Shown here: in pieces, positions 18,103 through 26,460 of the stretch
Numbering within the stretch: position 1 is the first letter of the stretch
Layout of the letters: every line of letters begins with the position of its first letter
Source of the DNA: Geobacter sp.
GTDB lineage: Bacteria; Desulfobacterota; Desulfuromonadia; Geobacterales; Pseudopelobacteraceae
NCBI GenBank assembly: GCA_003574895.1
Contig: PJFB01000012.1
Span: 103,623-167,622, forward strand
Reading direction: 5' to 3'
Length of the DNA: 64,000 nt
Notes under the pieces: generated by a model
Told to the model about the DNA's origin: nothing
Seen by the model: the letters and a program-made list of their open reading frames with translations, nothing else
The model's database searches: none
Made by a program: the position numbers and the translations under genes

Positions 18103-18125
18103 TGTATGTCGATTATGCCGACTTC

Positions 18126-18199
18126 CGCTAACCAGGCCCTGCACGCGGATTGCTCCACGCTTCGGGTTCCGGCACCCGGTGAGGGCCAGAAACGTTAAA
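18126..18199 (+). other. Weak attC-like imperfect palindrome
   Basis: About 25 bases after the lipoprotein stop, CTAACCAGGCCCT (18128-18140) faces AGGGCCAGAAACGTTA (18182-18197) around an inner CGGGT-ACCCG hairpin. A CTAAC / GTTA bracket with imperfect inner arms is what integron cassette recombination sites look like, but the outer boxes deviate from consensus and no integrase is in view. The rest of 18103-18360 holds no gene I can support. Confidence 0.22.
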
Positions 18200-18234
18200 G
18201 AAAGCTCAAGCACGTCTCAAAAGGGTGGTGGGGT

Positions 18235-18251
18235 CGTGACAACTTGTCACG
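18235..18251. promoter_or_regulatory. CGTGAC-N5-GTCACG inverted repeat upstream of dtd
   Basis: A perfect 6-base inverted repeat with a 5-base spacer, 110 bases before the dtd start. It could be an operator. No matching promoter was identified. Confidence 0.35.
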
Positions 18252-18360
18252 GACTGAAACTGGTAGAGCCGCGGACGGGAAAATATGTGGCCAATTGCCT
18301 GATCATCGTCATCCCGGAAAATTATCTGTCGAAACCGCTTCCGCCAAAGAGGAAAATGAA

Positions 18361-18798
18361 ATGAAAGCTGTCATCCAGCGCGTAAGCTCGGCCAGCGTAA
18401 CAGTCGAAGGCCAAACAGTGGGCGAGATCAGTCGCGGTATCCTGGTCCTTCTGGGGGTGGAGAAGGGGGATGACGAAGCCAGGGCCGACTGGCTGGCGGA
18501 GAAGATCGTCAACCTGCGGATCTTCGAGGACGAGGCGGGGAAGATGAACCGGTCGGTGCAGGAGATGGGGGGCGGCCTGCTGGTGGTCTCCCAGTTCACC
18601 CTGGCCGGCAACTGCGCCAAGGGGCGGCGACCGTCGTTCGACACGGCGGCCCCGCCGGACGAGGGGAAGCGGCTCTACGACTATTTCGTGGCAGCGGTGC
18701 AAGGGCTCGGCTTGGCGGTGGCGACCGGCATCTTCCAGGCGGATATGCAGGTCGCACTCGTCAATGACGGGCCGGTGACGTTTATCCTGGAGCGTTGA
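18361..18798 (+). CDS. dtd: D-aminoacyl-tRNA deacylase
   Basis: A 145-residue DTD that hydrolyses D-aminoacyl-tRNA (and glycyl-tRNA mischarged on tRNA-Ala), preventing D-residues from entering proteins. Both active-site motifs are present: SQFTLAGN (about residues 78-85) and the cross-subunit GPVTF near the C-terminus (about 136-140). The ATG at 18361 starts the family homology ([15 protein letters not shown]). A longer in-frame start at 18244 is not supported. Overlapping AAGAGGAAA serves as the ribosome binding site. Confidence 0.95.
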   Translation: MKAVIQRVSSASVTVEGQTVGEISRGILVLLGVEKGDDEARADWLAEKIVNLRIFEDEAGKMNRSVQEMGGGLLVVSQFTLAGNCAKGRRPSFDTAAPPDEGKRLYDYFVAAVQGLGLAVATGIFQADMQVALVNDGPVTFILER

Positions 18799-18833
18799 CG
18801 ACCGTTCCAGTCATTCGCATCACGCAAATCGCA

Positions 18834-21368
18834 TCAGTACTCGTCCGGCCTCTTCTGCACCGCATTAAGAATCAGGTCCGGGTCGAGAACCACCAGCATT
18901 TCCTGCTCACAATCACCATCCCGGCTGATCACGTTCCTGATGTAACCGGCATCGTGCTTGATCATCTCGGGCACGGCCTCGATCCGGTCCGCCTCGAATT
19001 CCGGTACCGAATCCAGGTCGTCGACGATCAGGCCCACAAGACCCCGGTTTGTCTTGGTGATGATTATCTGGTCATCGGCCCGCCGCGAACCGCCATCCTT
19101 GCCGAACAGGTGGCGAAGATTGATAACCGGGATGACCGTATTGTTGAACGAGATCGTCCCGGCAAGGTACGGCCTGGAACCGGGCAGCGGCGTAAGGCGT
19201 CCGGACTCTATGGCTTCAACCACCTCGGGGGCGGTGATGGCGAACATGCGGTCCGCGGCAAAGAAGGTGGCCAGTTCGACCACATTACCCTTGGTCTGGG
19301 TAGTGGCATACAGGGTGGCTGGTTTCGCCGCGTTTTCTCCCTTCTCCTTCTCATCACCCAGCGGCACAAAGGCGAATGATATGATGTCGTTGGTATAGTC
19401 GCCGCTATTCTTGTATTCGCGATAGCCAAAGCTGGTCATACAGCCGACGATATAATATTTGCCACGGTGGACAATGATGTTTGACATCCCTTCACCGTTT
19501 CCCAGGGTAAAAAATTCCGGGTTGATGTCGAGGACGCTGCCGACTTGATGCTCGGGGCAGGTGGATGAGACGATCCGGCCGTTGCGATCCGTGAAGATGC
19601 CGAACGTTCCCTGCTTGTTGGGAAGCGAGTCCAGCAGCATGTCCTTGAATTGCGGTTCCGAGTCAAACACGATCCCGATACCGCCCACCACCTTGGCCGG
19701 GTTTTCGGGGTCGCGGATCGCGGCATTGTAGATGTAGGTATGACGGTCGTTGTAAAGCCATGTGGCTTCAAATGGCGATACATTGTAGGACTGGCTGGTC
19801 TCGAGCTGAAACACCTTCTGGGTATAGCCGCTCTCAAATTTCCTGCCGCATACGCTTAGCCCGTCGTCATGCAGGTTCGAGGCAGCCAGTATGGTGCCGT
19901 TCAAATCGTAGACGAACAGCCGGGTGTAGACGGTATATAGCCCGTTGATGTATTCGAGGATGTCGGTCATCTTGGCCAACTCCTCCGGGCTGGGATTTCC
20001 GGCGGCCAGGATACGGCGCAGGTCGGAGGCGAGGGCCCACCAGCGGCAGTCATTGGCCCGTTCGTACAGATTGCGGTCCATGATGTCGATCATGAGCCTG
20101 GCAATGAACTGGACATCCTGAAGGCTGGACGAAATGACGGTCTCGTAGAGATTCTTGATCGAATCGGCGAATACGCTGCTGGTCTTGTCGCCGGTCTTGC
20201 TGATCTGGCGGAGAATGGCTTTCAGTTTCAGGAGATCGCCCCGTTTGCCTGCTGCCATGACCTGGCCGTTCCACACCACCCGGCGCAACGAGAGGTTGAT
20301 CACGTCCGCCCCTTTTGCGATGCTGCTCAGGGCCGGGCAGAATGATTCGGCATGGCCCATAATCCCGTCGATGATCTCCTTGTCGATCAGGTCCAGGGCA
20401 TTGGTCCGGGCTTGGCAGAAAGCCGATTCAAGGGGGATCATGACGTGGCCGAACCAGCCCATGCCGAAATACCCCTGGTAGCCGCGCGTGGCACAGGTCG
20501 TGGCGATATAGTTCCGACCGGCGAAATCCACAACACGGTATTCATCGTCTACCACCATCTCCAGTGCTCTGCCGATCCTGACATGGTCTTCATCGCTGCT
20601 GGAGATGACCGTTCCCTCCCGGTCGAGCAGCAGCATTACCGACTTATCTCCCTTTTTCTTCAGGTTGTTGAATATGCCCTGCATTTCGTCTTCGAAGCGG
20701 AAGCAGAGGCAGAGAACCCCGATCTGTTCGCCGGTGTCAGGGTGTTCTATCTTCTGGGAATAGATCAGGGTGCGGTCAAGAGCGGGGCGCAAATCCGAGC
20801 GCCGAAAGGTTTCAACATAGGTGTCGCTGGCGAGGGTCTCTCTGATCAAGGGGTCTTTGGAGAACATGATAGGGCTTTTCTCATCCAGATGGGCCCTGAC
20901 CTTGCCTTGGATGTCGAGTACGATGATCTCGTCATACACGGTATATTTGTCACGGTATTCGCGAAGTCTTGTGGTGATGGACTCCTCATCGTTGCGGCCG
21001 GGGGCGGGGTTGGTGAGAAAGCGGCGTATGTCGTCGTCGGTAGCCAGAAAACCGACGTCGGCGGTCCGTTCATAGAGGTTCCTGATCAGGATGTCCACCG
21101 CGACCTGAGCCTTGGAGGTGATCTCCAGGATCACCTTTTTGATCTCTTCGCGGACCAGGTTTTCGATCAGTTGCACTTCGAGCCGGCTGAAACCCTCGCG
21201 GGTGCTCGCCATGGTGGGGAGGATGGTCTTTGCCTCGGTCGGGCAGTTCATCTCGGCATTGACTTCGATGTTTTCCCAGGTGAAATTGAGTCCGTTCAAC
21301 AGCGTCTGGTACTTCTGCATATTCGGCATGAACCTGATGAACTCGTCGACATTAACGATTGTATCCAT
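18834..21368 (-). CDS. Soluble double-Cache signalling protein with C-terminal CheW domain
   Basis: An 844-residue protein with two related sensor modules and a CheW domain. Module 1 (about 80-330) and module 2 (about 420-650) each open with a matching helix (RNLYERTADVGFLATDDDIRRFL versus RNLYERANDCRWWALASDLRRIL) followed by a PAS-like Cache body (YTVYDEIIVLDIQGKV versus YTVYTRLFVYDLNGTI). The CheW domain occupies about 690-840 (VIPVINLRHLFG, GLIVDDLDSV). No signal peptide or transmembrane segment is evident, so ligand sensing would be cytoplasmic and coupled to a CheA/MCP array. Start at 21368 follows GGGGGTGG. Confidence 0.8.
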   Translation of the reverse strand: MDTIVNVDEFIRFMPNMQKYQTLLNGLNFTWENIEVNAEMNCPTEAKTILPTMASTREGFSRLEVQLIENLVREEIKKVILEITSKAQVAVDILIRNLYERTADVGFLATDDDIRRFLTNPAPGRNDEESITTRLREYRDKYTVYDEIIVLDIQGKVRAHLDEKSPIMFSKDPLIRETLASDTYVETFRRSDLRPALDRTLIYSQKIEHPDTGEQIGVLCLCFRFEDEMQGIFNNLKKKGDKSVMLLLDREGTVISSSDEDHVRIGRALEMVVDDEYRVVDFAGRNYIATTCATRGYQGYFGMGWFGHVMIPLESAFCQARTNALDLIDKEIIDGIMGHAESFCPALSSIAKGADVINLSLRRVVWNGQVMAAGKRGDLLKLKAILRQISKTGDKTSSVFADSIKNLYETVISSSLQDVQFIARLMIDIMDRNLYERANDCRWWALASDLRRILAAGNPSPEELAKMTDILEYINGLYTVYTRLFVYDLNGTILAASNLHDDGLSVCGRKFESGYTQKVFQLETSQSYNVSPFEATWLYNDRHTYIYNAAIRDPENPAKVVGGIGIVFDSEPQFKDMLLDSLPNKQGTFGIFTDRNGRIVSSTCPEHQVGSVLDINPEFFTLGNGEGMSNIIVHRGKYYIVGCMTSFGYREYKNSGDYTNDIISFAFVPLGDEKEKGENAAKPATLYATTQTKGNVVELATFFAADRMFAITAPEVVEAIESGRLTPLPGSRPYLAGTISFNNTVIPVINLRHLFGKDGGSRRADDQIIITKTNRGLVGLIVDDLDSVPEFEADRIEAVPEMIKHDAGYIRNVISRDGDCEQEMLVVLDPDLILNAVQKRPDEY

Positions 21369-21390
21369 GACCACCCCCATTCGTATGGTG

Positions 21391-21410
21391 GATGAACACC
21401 GTTGTTCATC
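21391..21410. promoter_or_regulatory. Hairpin in the leader of the Cache-CheW gene
   Basis: GATGAACA (21391-21398) pairs with TGTTCATC (21403-21410), 8 perfect base pairs with a 4-base loop, 22 bases upstream of the start codon. May be an operator or RNA element. Confidence 0.4.
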
Positions 21411-21432
21411 AATATCAGAGCAGAAAACAAAA

Positions 21433-21465
21433 ATGGGCAGACACGCGACACCGTTGTCTGCCCAT
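21433..21465 (-). terminator. Terminator of the long minus-strand locus
   Basis: An 11-base perfect stem (ATGGGCAGACA at 21433-21443, TGTCTGCCCAT at 21455-21465) followed on the minus strand by TTTTTGTTTT. It lies downstream of the YedE-type gene and the MITE-like repeat and upstream of the Cache-CheW start. It could alternatively attenuate the latter gene. Confidence 0.75.
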
Positions 21466-21532
21466 TCCGACTATGTATATTAATTAATAAACTCCGTTAC
21501 ATCTGTCAACAAAATAGTTACATAAATTCATG

Positions 21533-21682
21533 TTTAACAGGTTGTTGGAAAACTCAGGTTGTTCAAAAATAGTCAGATCGTCGCACCCACAGAAAGGCCC
21601 GCGGAGGCGTAGCAGCGCTACGCCGCACAAGGTGGCTTTCGAGGACAGCGGCGAGATGGCTGTTTTTCAACAACCTGTTAAA
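21533..21682. mobile_element. MITE-like element with 15-base terminal inverted repeats
   Basis: TTTAACAGGTTGTTG (21533-21547) is exactly mirrored at 21668-21682. The 150-base interior has no open reading frame and contains a strong GGCGTAGC-AGC-GCTACGCC hairpin (21606-21624). Short size, perfect terminal repeats and lack of coding capacity fit a non-autonomous element or dispersed palindromic repeat. It fills most of the 328-base gap between the Cache-CheW and YedE-type genes. No clear target duplication is seen. Confidence 0.65.
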
Positions 21683-21696
21683 ACGAATGGTGCGGT

Positions 21697-22761
21697 CTAT
21701 CCTTCCCGCCGCCGCAGCATCAGGCTGACCGCCAGGACAAAGGCCAGGCCGGTCAGCACGGCTGCCTTGCCGTAGAGGGGGACTCCGGCCGCGGTGGCGG
21801 CGATCCCCCACGACTGGGACACGGCCCCGCCGATGAACATCCCCACCACCACCAGGCCGGCATCGGTGTTCCCCTCGCCGGCCTTGATCATCTGCCGGAA
21901 GGGACACCCCCCGATCAGTACCGAGATCCACCCCACCAAGGCCATGCCGAGGAAGCTCCAGAGGTGGTCCAGGTGCGCGCCGGGCTGGCCGTACAGACCG
22001 GGATGCAGGCGGCCGGTGGCCACGTTCAGGGCCAGGGCGCTCAGGACGAAGGCCCCCAGGCCCCAGTGCAGGTAGGAGCGGCGCCCCACCAGGAAGATGT
22101 CGCGGATGCTGCCGGTAATGCAGAATTGGCTCCGCTGGGCCAGGACGCCCAGGAGCCCGCCGGCGGCCAGGGCCCACTGCCAGGGGGCGGCCTCGGTGCC
22201 GCTGCCGTCGGTGGAAAAGTTGATGAAATCGGGCCTGATGATCAGGAAGGCCAGCAGCAGCAGGAACAGGAAGGGCATCACGAGGCCGCTGCCTGATGGT
22301 TCCGCTCTCTGGGAACCCAATTCCACCCCGCTCACGGCCCCTTTGGCCCCCAGCCAGACGCCGCAGACCAGGCCGATGACCCCGGCCACGGCAGTCAGGT
22401 CGCCGGCGGAGAGACGCAGCAGCAGCTTGATGGGGCAGCCGATGAAGACCGAGCAGCCGATGATCAGGAAGATCCCCCCCACGAGCCGCAAAAGCGGTGA
22501 GCTCCCCCCCCGGGAGCGGAATTCGCGTCCAATGAGGGCACTGGCCAGGGCCCCCAGGATAAAGCCGATCAATTCGGGGCGCAGGTACTGCATGCGGACG
22601 TTGTTGTGCAGCCCCAGGGCGCCGGCGCTGTTCTCGATGAAACAGGAGACGCAGATGCCGGAATTGGCCGGATTACCCCACACCGAGAGCAATACCCCCA
22701 GTATGCCGAGCGCCAGCCCTGCCAGGATCACCACCCAGAAATGACGGTCTTTGAGCGGCAT
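21697..22761 (-). CDS. YedE/FdhT-type (YeeE/YedE) transporter
   Basis: A 354-residue inner-membrane protein with about ten hydrophobic segments. It matches the YedE/FdhT branch of the YeeE/YedE family linked to selenium metabolism: conserved Cys are in SGICVSCFIENSAG, GCSVFIGCPIKLLLRLSAGD, RSQFCITGSIRD and GGCPFRQMIKAGEGN. The family imports thiosulfate-like or selenium compounds; selenium is likely here because of the close match, but no selD or yedF is in the window. Last gene of the locus, 2 bases after the TPR gene, and followed by the MITE-like repeat. Confidence 0.82.
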   Translation of the reverse strand: MPLKDRHFWVVILAGLALGILGVLLSVWGNPANSGICVSCFIENSAGALGLHNNVRMQYLRPELIGFILGALASALIGREFRSRGGSSPLLRLVGGIFLIIGCSVFIGCPIKLLLRLSAGDLTAVAGVIGLVCGVWLGAKGAVSGVELGSQRAEPSGSGLVMPFLFLLLLAFLIIRPDFINFSTDGSGTEAAPWQWALAAGGLLGVLAQRSQFCITGSIRDIFLVGRRSYLHWGLGAFVLSALALNVATGRLHPGLYGQPGAHLDHLWSFLGMALVGWISVLIGGCPFRQMIKAGEGNTDAGLVVVGMFIGGAVSQSWGIAATAAGVPLYGKAAVLTGLAFVLAVSLMLRRREG

Positions 22762-22763
22762 GG

Positions 22764-23303
22764 CTATTCACATCCTCCCGCCAGGCGGCTTTTCAGGTAG
22801 TTGAGGTTGGCCAGGGCCGTTGCCAGGGAACGGTTGTTCGGATTGGCCTTGGCTTTGGGGGCGATGTCCCGTTCCCCTGCTGCCACCAGCCGCTGCAGGG
22901 CGTCCCGCTGGGAAAGGGGGGTATTGCGGTCCACATAGGTGCCGTTCAGCCTGATCCCGGCCACGTAGCTGGCCAGGGCGGCATCCAGGACCCCCATCTG
23001 CTGCAGGATCTCCCCCTGCAGGATGTAGCCGTGGGCCTCACCGGGATACTGGCGCGACAGCTCGTCCAGTTTGAGCAGCGCGTTCTGCAGCTCCCCCTTT
23101 TGACGCAGTTCCTCCACCGGGCCGTACAGCTTCTGCAGCAGAACCACCCGGGCCTGATTGGCCAGCTCCCGCTCCATGGCCCGGTTGTTCCCCCTGGCCA
23201 GGGCTCCTTCCCGGTGCTGTCCCTGCCAGAGCAGCAGCGTCAGGGCCACCAACACGGTGCCGAGCAACAGCCAGAGAATTTTGTCAAAGCGATCGGTCTT
23301 CAT
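22764..23303 (-). CDS. Membrane-anchored TPR protein
   Basis: A 179-residue protein with one N-terminal transmembrane helix (ILWLLLGTVLVALTLLLW) and tetratricopeptide-like helices (about 70-130, including LDELSRQYPGEAHGYILQGEILQQMG). It is probably periplasmic and anchored in the inner membrane. A TTG nine bases upstream (23312) overlaps the PhnD-like stop and is an alternative start. Sandwiched between the PhnD-like lipoprotein and the YedE-type transporter with almost no spacing. Function not known. Confidence 0.7.
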   Translation of the reverse strand: MKTDRFDKILWLLLGTVLVALTLLLWQGQHREGALARGNNRAMERELANQARVVLLQKLYGPVEELRQKGELQNALLKLDELSRQYPGEAHGYILQGEILQQMGVLDAALASYVAGIRLNGTYVDRNTPLSQRDALQRLVAAGERDIAPKAKANPNNRSLATALANLNYLKSRLAGGCE

Positions 23304-23308
23304 TGGTC

Positions 23309-24241
23309 TCAATATTTCTGGTACGGCGGCATGTTGACCCGCTTGGCCATCTCCCGGATCGGGTTGTAGTCGCTGTCCTGGAGTTCTTCGAAACCGTCGA
23401 TCCAGGCCGCCTTGAGCACCTTGACCCGCTCGCCGCCGTATTCCACGGTTGTATCCGGGGTCAGGTCCAGCAGGGCTTGGCGCACCTTGGCCACCAGGGC
23501 CGGGTCGGTCTCCTTGGCCGCGCCAAAGGTGCAGTAGGGGATGATCGGCGTCTGGCCCAGGATGACGAAGTCATCGGCCGCGATCTTTCCTTCCTTGACC
23601 ATGAGCTCCAGGTCCAGCAGCGGGGCGGCGGCCACGTCGAACTGGCCGTACAGGACCGCGTAGATCAGCTTCTCGTGCTTGAACGACCCGGGCGGGATGG
23701 CGTAGTAGGCCAGGTCCTTTTCCGGGTCGATGCCGGAGCGGAGCATGAGGTCGTATTCGGCCAGGTAACCGGTGGGGGCGAGCATGGGGCCGAACACCAT
23801 CCGTTTCCCCTTGATGTCGGCCAGCTTGGTGATGCCGCTCCCCTTGCGGGCAATGATGGCGCCGCCGGTCCGGGAGCCGAAACGCCCCCGCTTCTCGGCG
23901 GCCAGCAGGGTCAGGCCGAAGTGCTCACGCAGGATGATGTAGAGCAATGAATTGCCGTGGGTAAAGGCAAACTCGCCGCTTTTGAAACTGTTCTCGAAAT
24001 CCTGGGTATCCACCGGCACGGGCTGGAAATCCACGCCGGTCTTTTCCGACAGGTAGCGGGTCAGCGGTGCAAAGCGGGCCAGGGTTTCCTGTTCGCTGTT
24101 GCAGATCATGTAGCCGATCTTCATGACCTTGTGTTCCGGTTTCCTGTTGCAACCGGCAGCAAGCGACAAGGCGCAGAACAAGGAAAGAAACAGGGCATAC
24201 CGGAGAATGGAGCAACAGAGGCGTGAACATGATCTGTACAT
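23309..24241 (-). CDS. PhnD-like substrate-binding lipoprotein
   Basis: A 310-residue periplasmic binding protein of the phosphate/phosphite/phosphonate (PhnD) type with a lipoprotein signal (FLSLFCALSLAAGC). Family motifs: MKIGYMICNSEQETLARFAPLTRYLSEKTG, FAFTHGNSLLYII, KGKRMVFGPMLAPTGYL. No cognate permease or ATPase is present in the window, so it could act as a stand-alone sensor or scavenger, or with the neighbouring YedE-type transporter. The ATG at 24241 is chosen because AGAAGGGA precedes it and the signal peptide begins here. Confidence 0.82.
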   Translation of the reverse strand: MYRSCSRLCCSILRYALFLSLFCALSLAAGCNRKPEHKVMKIGYMICNSEQETLARFAPLTRYLSEKTGVDFQPVPVDTQDFENSFKSGEFAFTHGNSLLYIILREHFGLTLLAAEKRGRFGSRTGGAIIARKGSGITKLADIKGKRMVFGPMLAPTGYLAEYDLMLRSGIDPEKDLAYYAIPPGSFKHEKLIYAVLYGQFDVAAAPLLDLELMVKEGKIAADDFVILGQTPIIPYCTFGAAKETDPALVAKVRQALLDLTPDTTVEYGGERVKVLKAAWIDGFEELQDSDYNPIREMAKRVNMPPYQKY

Positions 24242-24254
24242 CGGAAGGTCCCTT

Positions 24255-25148
24255 CTAATTATTAGCAATCCCGCAAGCCGGATCAGGCAGAGCAACATCG
24301 TTTCCCGCCACCAGGCTGCGACCACGGCAGCCCCCTTTGCAGCCGGCCTTTTCCGGGCAGTCCAGGCAGGCGTCGGGCAGGATGGCCACGGCGGCCCGGA
24401 AACGTTTTTTCGCCTCGCCTCCCACCAGTTCCTTGAGCGTCGTCTCCGTCAGGGAGCCCAGGGCCAGCGGCAGCGAGGGACAGGGGTAGACAGTGCCGTC
24501 TGGGGCGATGGCCAGCATGGTGTTGGCAGCCTGGCAACCGCCGCCAGGAAAGGGGGTGTCCGGATGGAAGGCGCGCCAGAGGAACGGGTCGTGGATGGTC
24601 AGCCGCAGCCCGGAACAATCGATCCCGGCCAGTTGTTGCCCCAGTTCGTCCCTTTCCGCATCCGTGAGCATGAATGGTACTGCTCCATGGTACAGGCGCT
24701 GCATCGGCAGGGTCAGGGAGGCGACTCCTTGCTCAAGGCTGAATCGCACGACCTGGGGCAGCTCCCGCCAGTTGTCGCATGTGGCCTCAAAGGCAATGCC
24801 AGCCGCAAAATGCGCACCTGCTGCCGCAAGAATAGAGCGGGTTTCCTCAAGCTCCCCATAGGAATGGGCGTACATGAGCAGGCCCCGCAGGCCGAGCCGG
24901 TGCAGACGCTCCAGGTTGGCGGGCGTCAGTGTTGCCGCCCCGGTCGTCAGGGTGATGGCAAGTGGGGTCCCCTGCATGCGTTCCAGGATGGGGAGGCAGT
25001 TTTTGCAACTGTCATCGAAAAGGTGCAGCTGGAGTGGCCCGACGGATGTTATCTGTTCGCAGAACCGCAGGTAGTCCGGGCAAAGCCGGTCAGCCGGCGA
25101 CAGATCCCAATAGATGGTGATCGGTCTGGACAGTTCTCCCAGATTCAT
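24255..25148 (-). CDS. GeoRSP-type SPASM domain protein (lacks radical SAM cluster motif)
   Basis: A 297-residue partner of the radical SAM enzyme encoded just upstream. The N-terminal region has the shape of a radical SAM barrel (IYWDLSPADRLCPDYLRFC) but no CxxxCxxC, so it cannot hold the SAM-binding cluster. The C-terminal SPASM domain is complete (GGCQAANTMLAIAPDGTVYPCPSLP; then CLDCPEKAGCKGGCRGRS). This is the pattern of the third member of the PqqD-rSAM-SPASM set named GeoRSP. The 4-base ATGA overlap with the radical SAM gene shows coupling. It may bind or position the peptide or an auxiliary cluster. Confidence 0.82.
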   Translation of the reverse strand: MNLGELSRPITIYWDLSPADRLCPDYLRFCEQITSVGPLQLHLFDDSCKNCLPILERMQGTPLAITLTTGAATLTPANLERLHRLGLRGLLMYAHSYGELEETRSILAAAGAHFAAGIAFEATCDNWRELPQVVRFSLEQGVASLTLPMQRLYHGAVPFMLTDAERDELGQQLAGIDCSGLRLTIHDPFLWRAFHPDTPFPGGGCQAANTMLAIAPDGTVYPCPSLPLALGSLTETTLKELVGGEAKKRFRAAVAILPDACLDCPEKAGCKGGCRGRSLVAGNDVALPDPACGIANN

Positions 25149-26149
25149 GGCTCTACCCAGCAGTGGGGGTCGGGGCTGTTGATGTCGCCGGTCATGGCCA
25201 GGGCCCGGGCGCTGCAACCCCCCAGGCAATCGGCGTAGTGGTTGCACGAACCGCATTTGCCGTGGGGCTCCTTGTGGCGCATCTTGGCCAGCAGCGGCGA
25301 ATTGCGCCAGATTTCCCCCAGGTCGTCCCTGACGATGTTGCCGATGACGACCGGGATAAAGCCGCAGGGGGTGATGTCGCCGTTGGACTTGATGGCCAGG
25401 GACAGCTTGCCGCAGACGCTCCCCTTGACCAGGGAGCTTTCGGTGGGGAGCCCCAGGGAGGCGATCACCGGATCATCGAAGGAGATCTCCAGCCCCTTTA
25501 TCCGTTCCTTGACGACTAGGGCACGGCGATAAAAGGCCTGCCACTGGGCAGGCGTCAGGTCCAGTTCATCCTTGTTGGCCAGGCCATGGCCCGCGCATTT
25601 GAAGTTGTGCAGATTGAGGCGGCTGACGCCGTGCTCCAGGGCAAAGGCAACCAGTTCGTCGAGGGCATGCTGGTTGATGGTGCAGATCACGGTAGACAGG
25701 GAGGTCTTGATGCCCGCCGCCCTCAGGTACCCCAGGGCGGCCACGGCTCGGGCATGGCTTCCTTCAATACCGCGGAAGCGGTCGTGCACCGGGGCCTCGT
25801 GGCTGTCCAGGCTGATCCCCACGCCGGCAAAGCCGGCCTGTTTCAGGGCAACAGCCTTGTCCCGGTCCAGCAGGTAGCCGTTGCTGTTCATGGAGACCCG
25901 CAGCTTCAGGGATGCGGCATATGCCGCCAGTTCCAGCAGATCTTCACGCAACAGCGGTTCCCCGCCGCCGAAGTTGACCGCCATGACCCCCATTTTTGCC
26001 ACCCGTTCGAAACAGCCCCGCAGCGTGTCTCCATCCAGCTCCTCCACGTTTTCCACCCTGCTGTAGCAGTGGCGGCAGGCGAAGTTGCAGCTGTTGTTGA
26101 GGGCCCAGTTGATGGTGAGCGGCGCCTTGATCAGCCATTCATGCCCCAT
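25145..26149 (-). CDS. Radical SAM/SPASM peptide-modifying enzyme (GeoRSP type)
   Basis: A 334-residue radical SAM protein. The SAM cluster motif CNFACRHC lies at about residues 20-27. The SPASM region near 250-330 has CGKLSLAIKSNGDITPCGF and CGSCNHYADCLGGCSARA plus a C-terminal Cys, the layout of enzymes that modify ribosomal peptides (crosslinks, epimerisation or thioethers). The start ATG at 26149 overlaps the PqqD gene by 11 bases. Forms a PqqD-rSAM-SPASM cassette. The natural substrate is unknown, but the Cys-ending peptide at 31873-31935 is a candidate. Confidence 0.88.
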   Translation of the reverse strand: MGHEWLIKAPLTINWALNNSCNFACRHCYSRVENVEELDGDTLRGCFERVAKMGVMAVNFGGGEPLLREDLLELAAYAASLKLRVSMNSNGYLLDRDKAVALKQAGFAGVGISLDSHEAPVHDRFRGIEGSHARAVAALGYLRAAGIKTSLSTVICTINQHALDELVAFALEHGVSRLNLHNFKCAGHGLANKDELDLTPAQWQAFYRRALVVKERIKGLEISFDDPVIASLGLPTESSLVKGSVCGKLSLAIKSNGDITPCGFIPVVIGNIVRDDLGEIWRNSPLLAKMRHKEPHGKCGSCNHYADCLGGCSARALAMTGDINSPDPHCWVEP

Positions 26150-26459
26150 AGACGATGAATCCCTTCTCCGCCAATGCCGCCAGGAAGGTGGCGACATCGC
26201 CGGCCAGTTCCTGCTCTTCCACCTCGAACATGGCCAGCAGTTCAGCCACGATATCCTGCTCCGTCCGGCCGTCGCACAGCTTCCAGATCTCCGTGCCCAG
26301 CAGGTTCAGGGACAGCATCTGGCCGTTGTGGAACAGAAGCGACGTGCCGAGATCCGCAGCATCCTCGCCATTGCCCTGCTCCAGGTCGGCCAGGGCCTCG
26401 TTTCGGGGTTCTTCCTCCTCCCGCCAGAGTACGTCGGGGTTGCGCTGAATCTTTGACAT
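26139..26459 (-). CDS. PqqD-family peptide chaperone (GeoRSP type)
   Basis: A 106-residue PqqD-like protein: the winged-helix RRE fold, with LFHNGQMLSLNLLGTEIWKLCDGRTEQDIVAELLAMFEVEEQELAGDVATFLAALAEKGFI at about 45-105. PqqD domains bind leader peptides and hand them to a radical SAM enzyme. The start at 26459 follows AGGCAGG, one base after the NosD-like stop, and its end overlaps the radical SAM gene, so the three maturation proteins are coupled in order PqqD, radical SAM/SPASM, SPASM. The N-terminal Asp/Glu-rich 40 residues are an addition to the core fold. Confidence 0.85.
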   Translation of the reverse strand: MSKIQRNPDVLWREEEEPRNEALADLEQGNGEDAADLGTSLLFHNGQMLSLNLLGTEIWKLCDGRTEQDIVAELLAMFEVEEQELAGDVATFLAALAEKGFIVYGA

Positions 26460-26460
26460 G

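Noticed and set aside
18022..18213. 63-codon minus-strand frame across the lipoprotein end
   Set aside because: No ribosome binding site, overlaps a better supported lipoprotein gene, and resembles translated non-coding palindrome.
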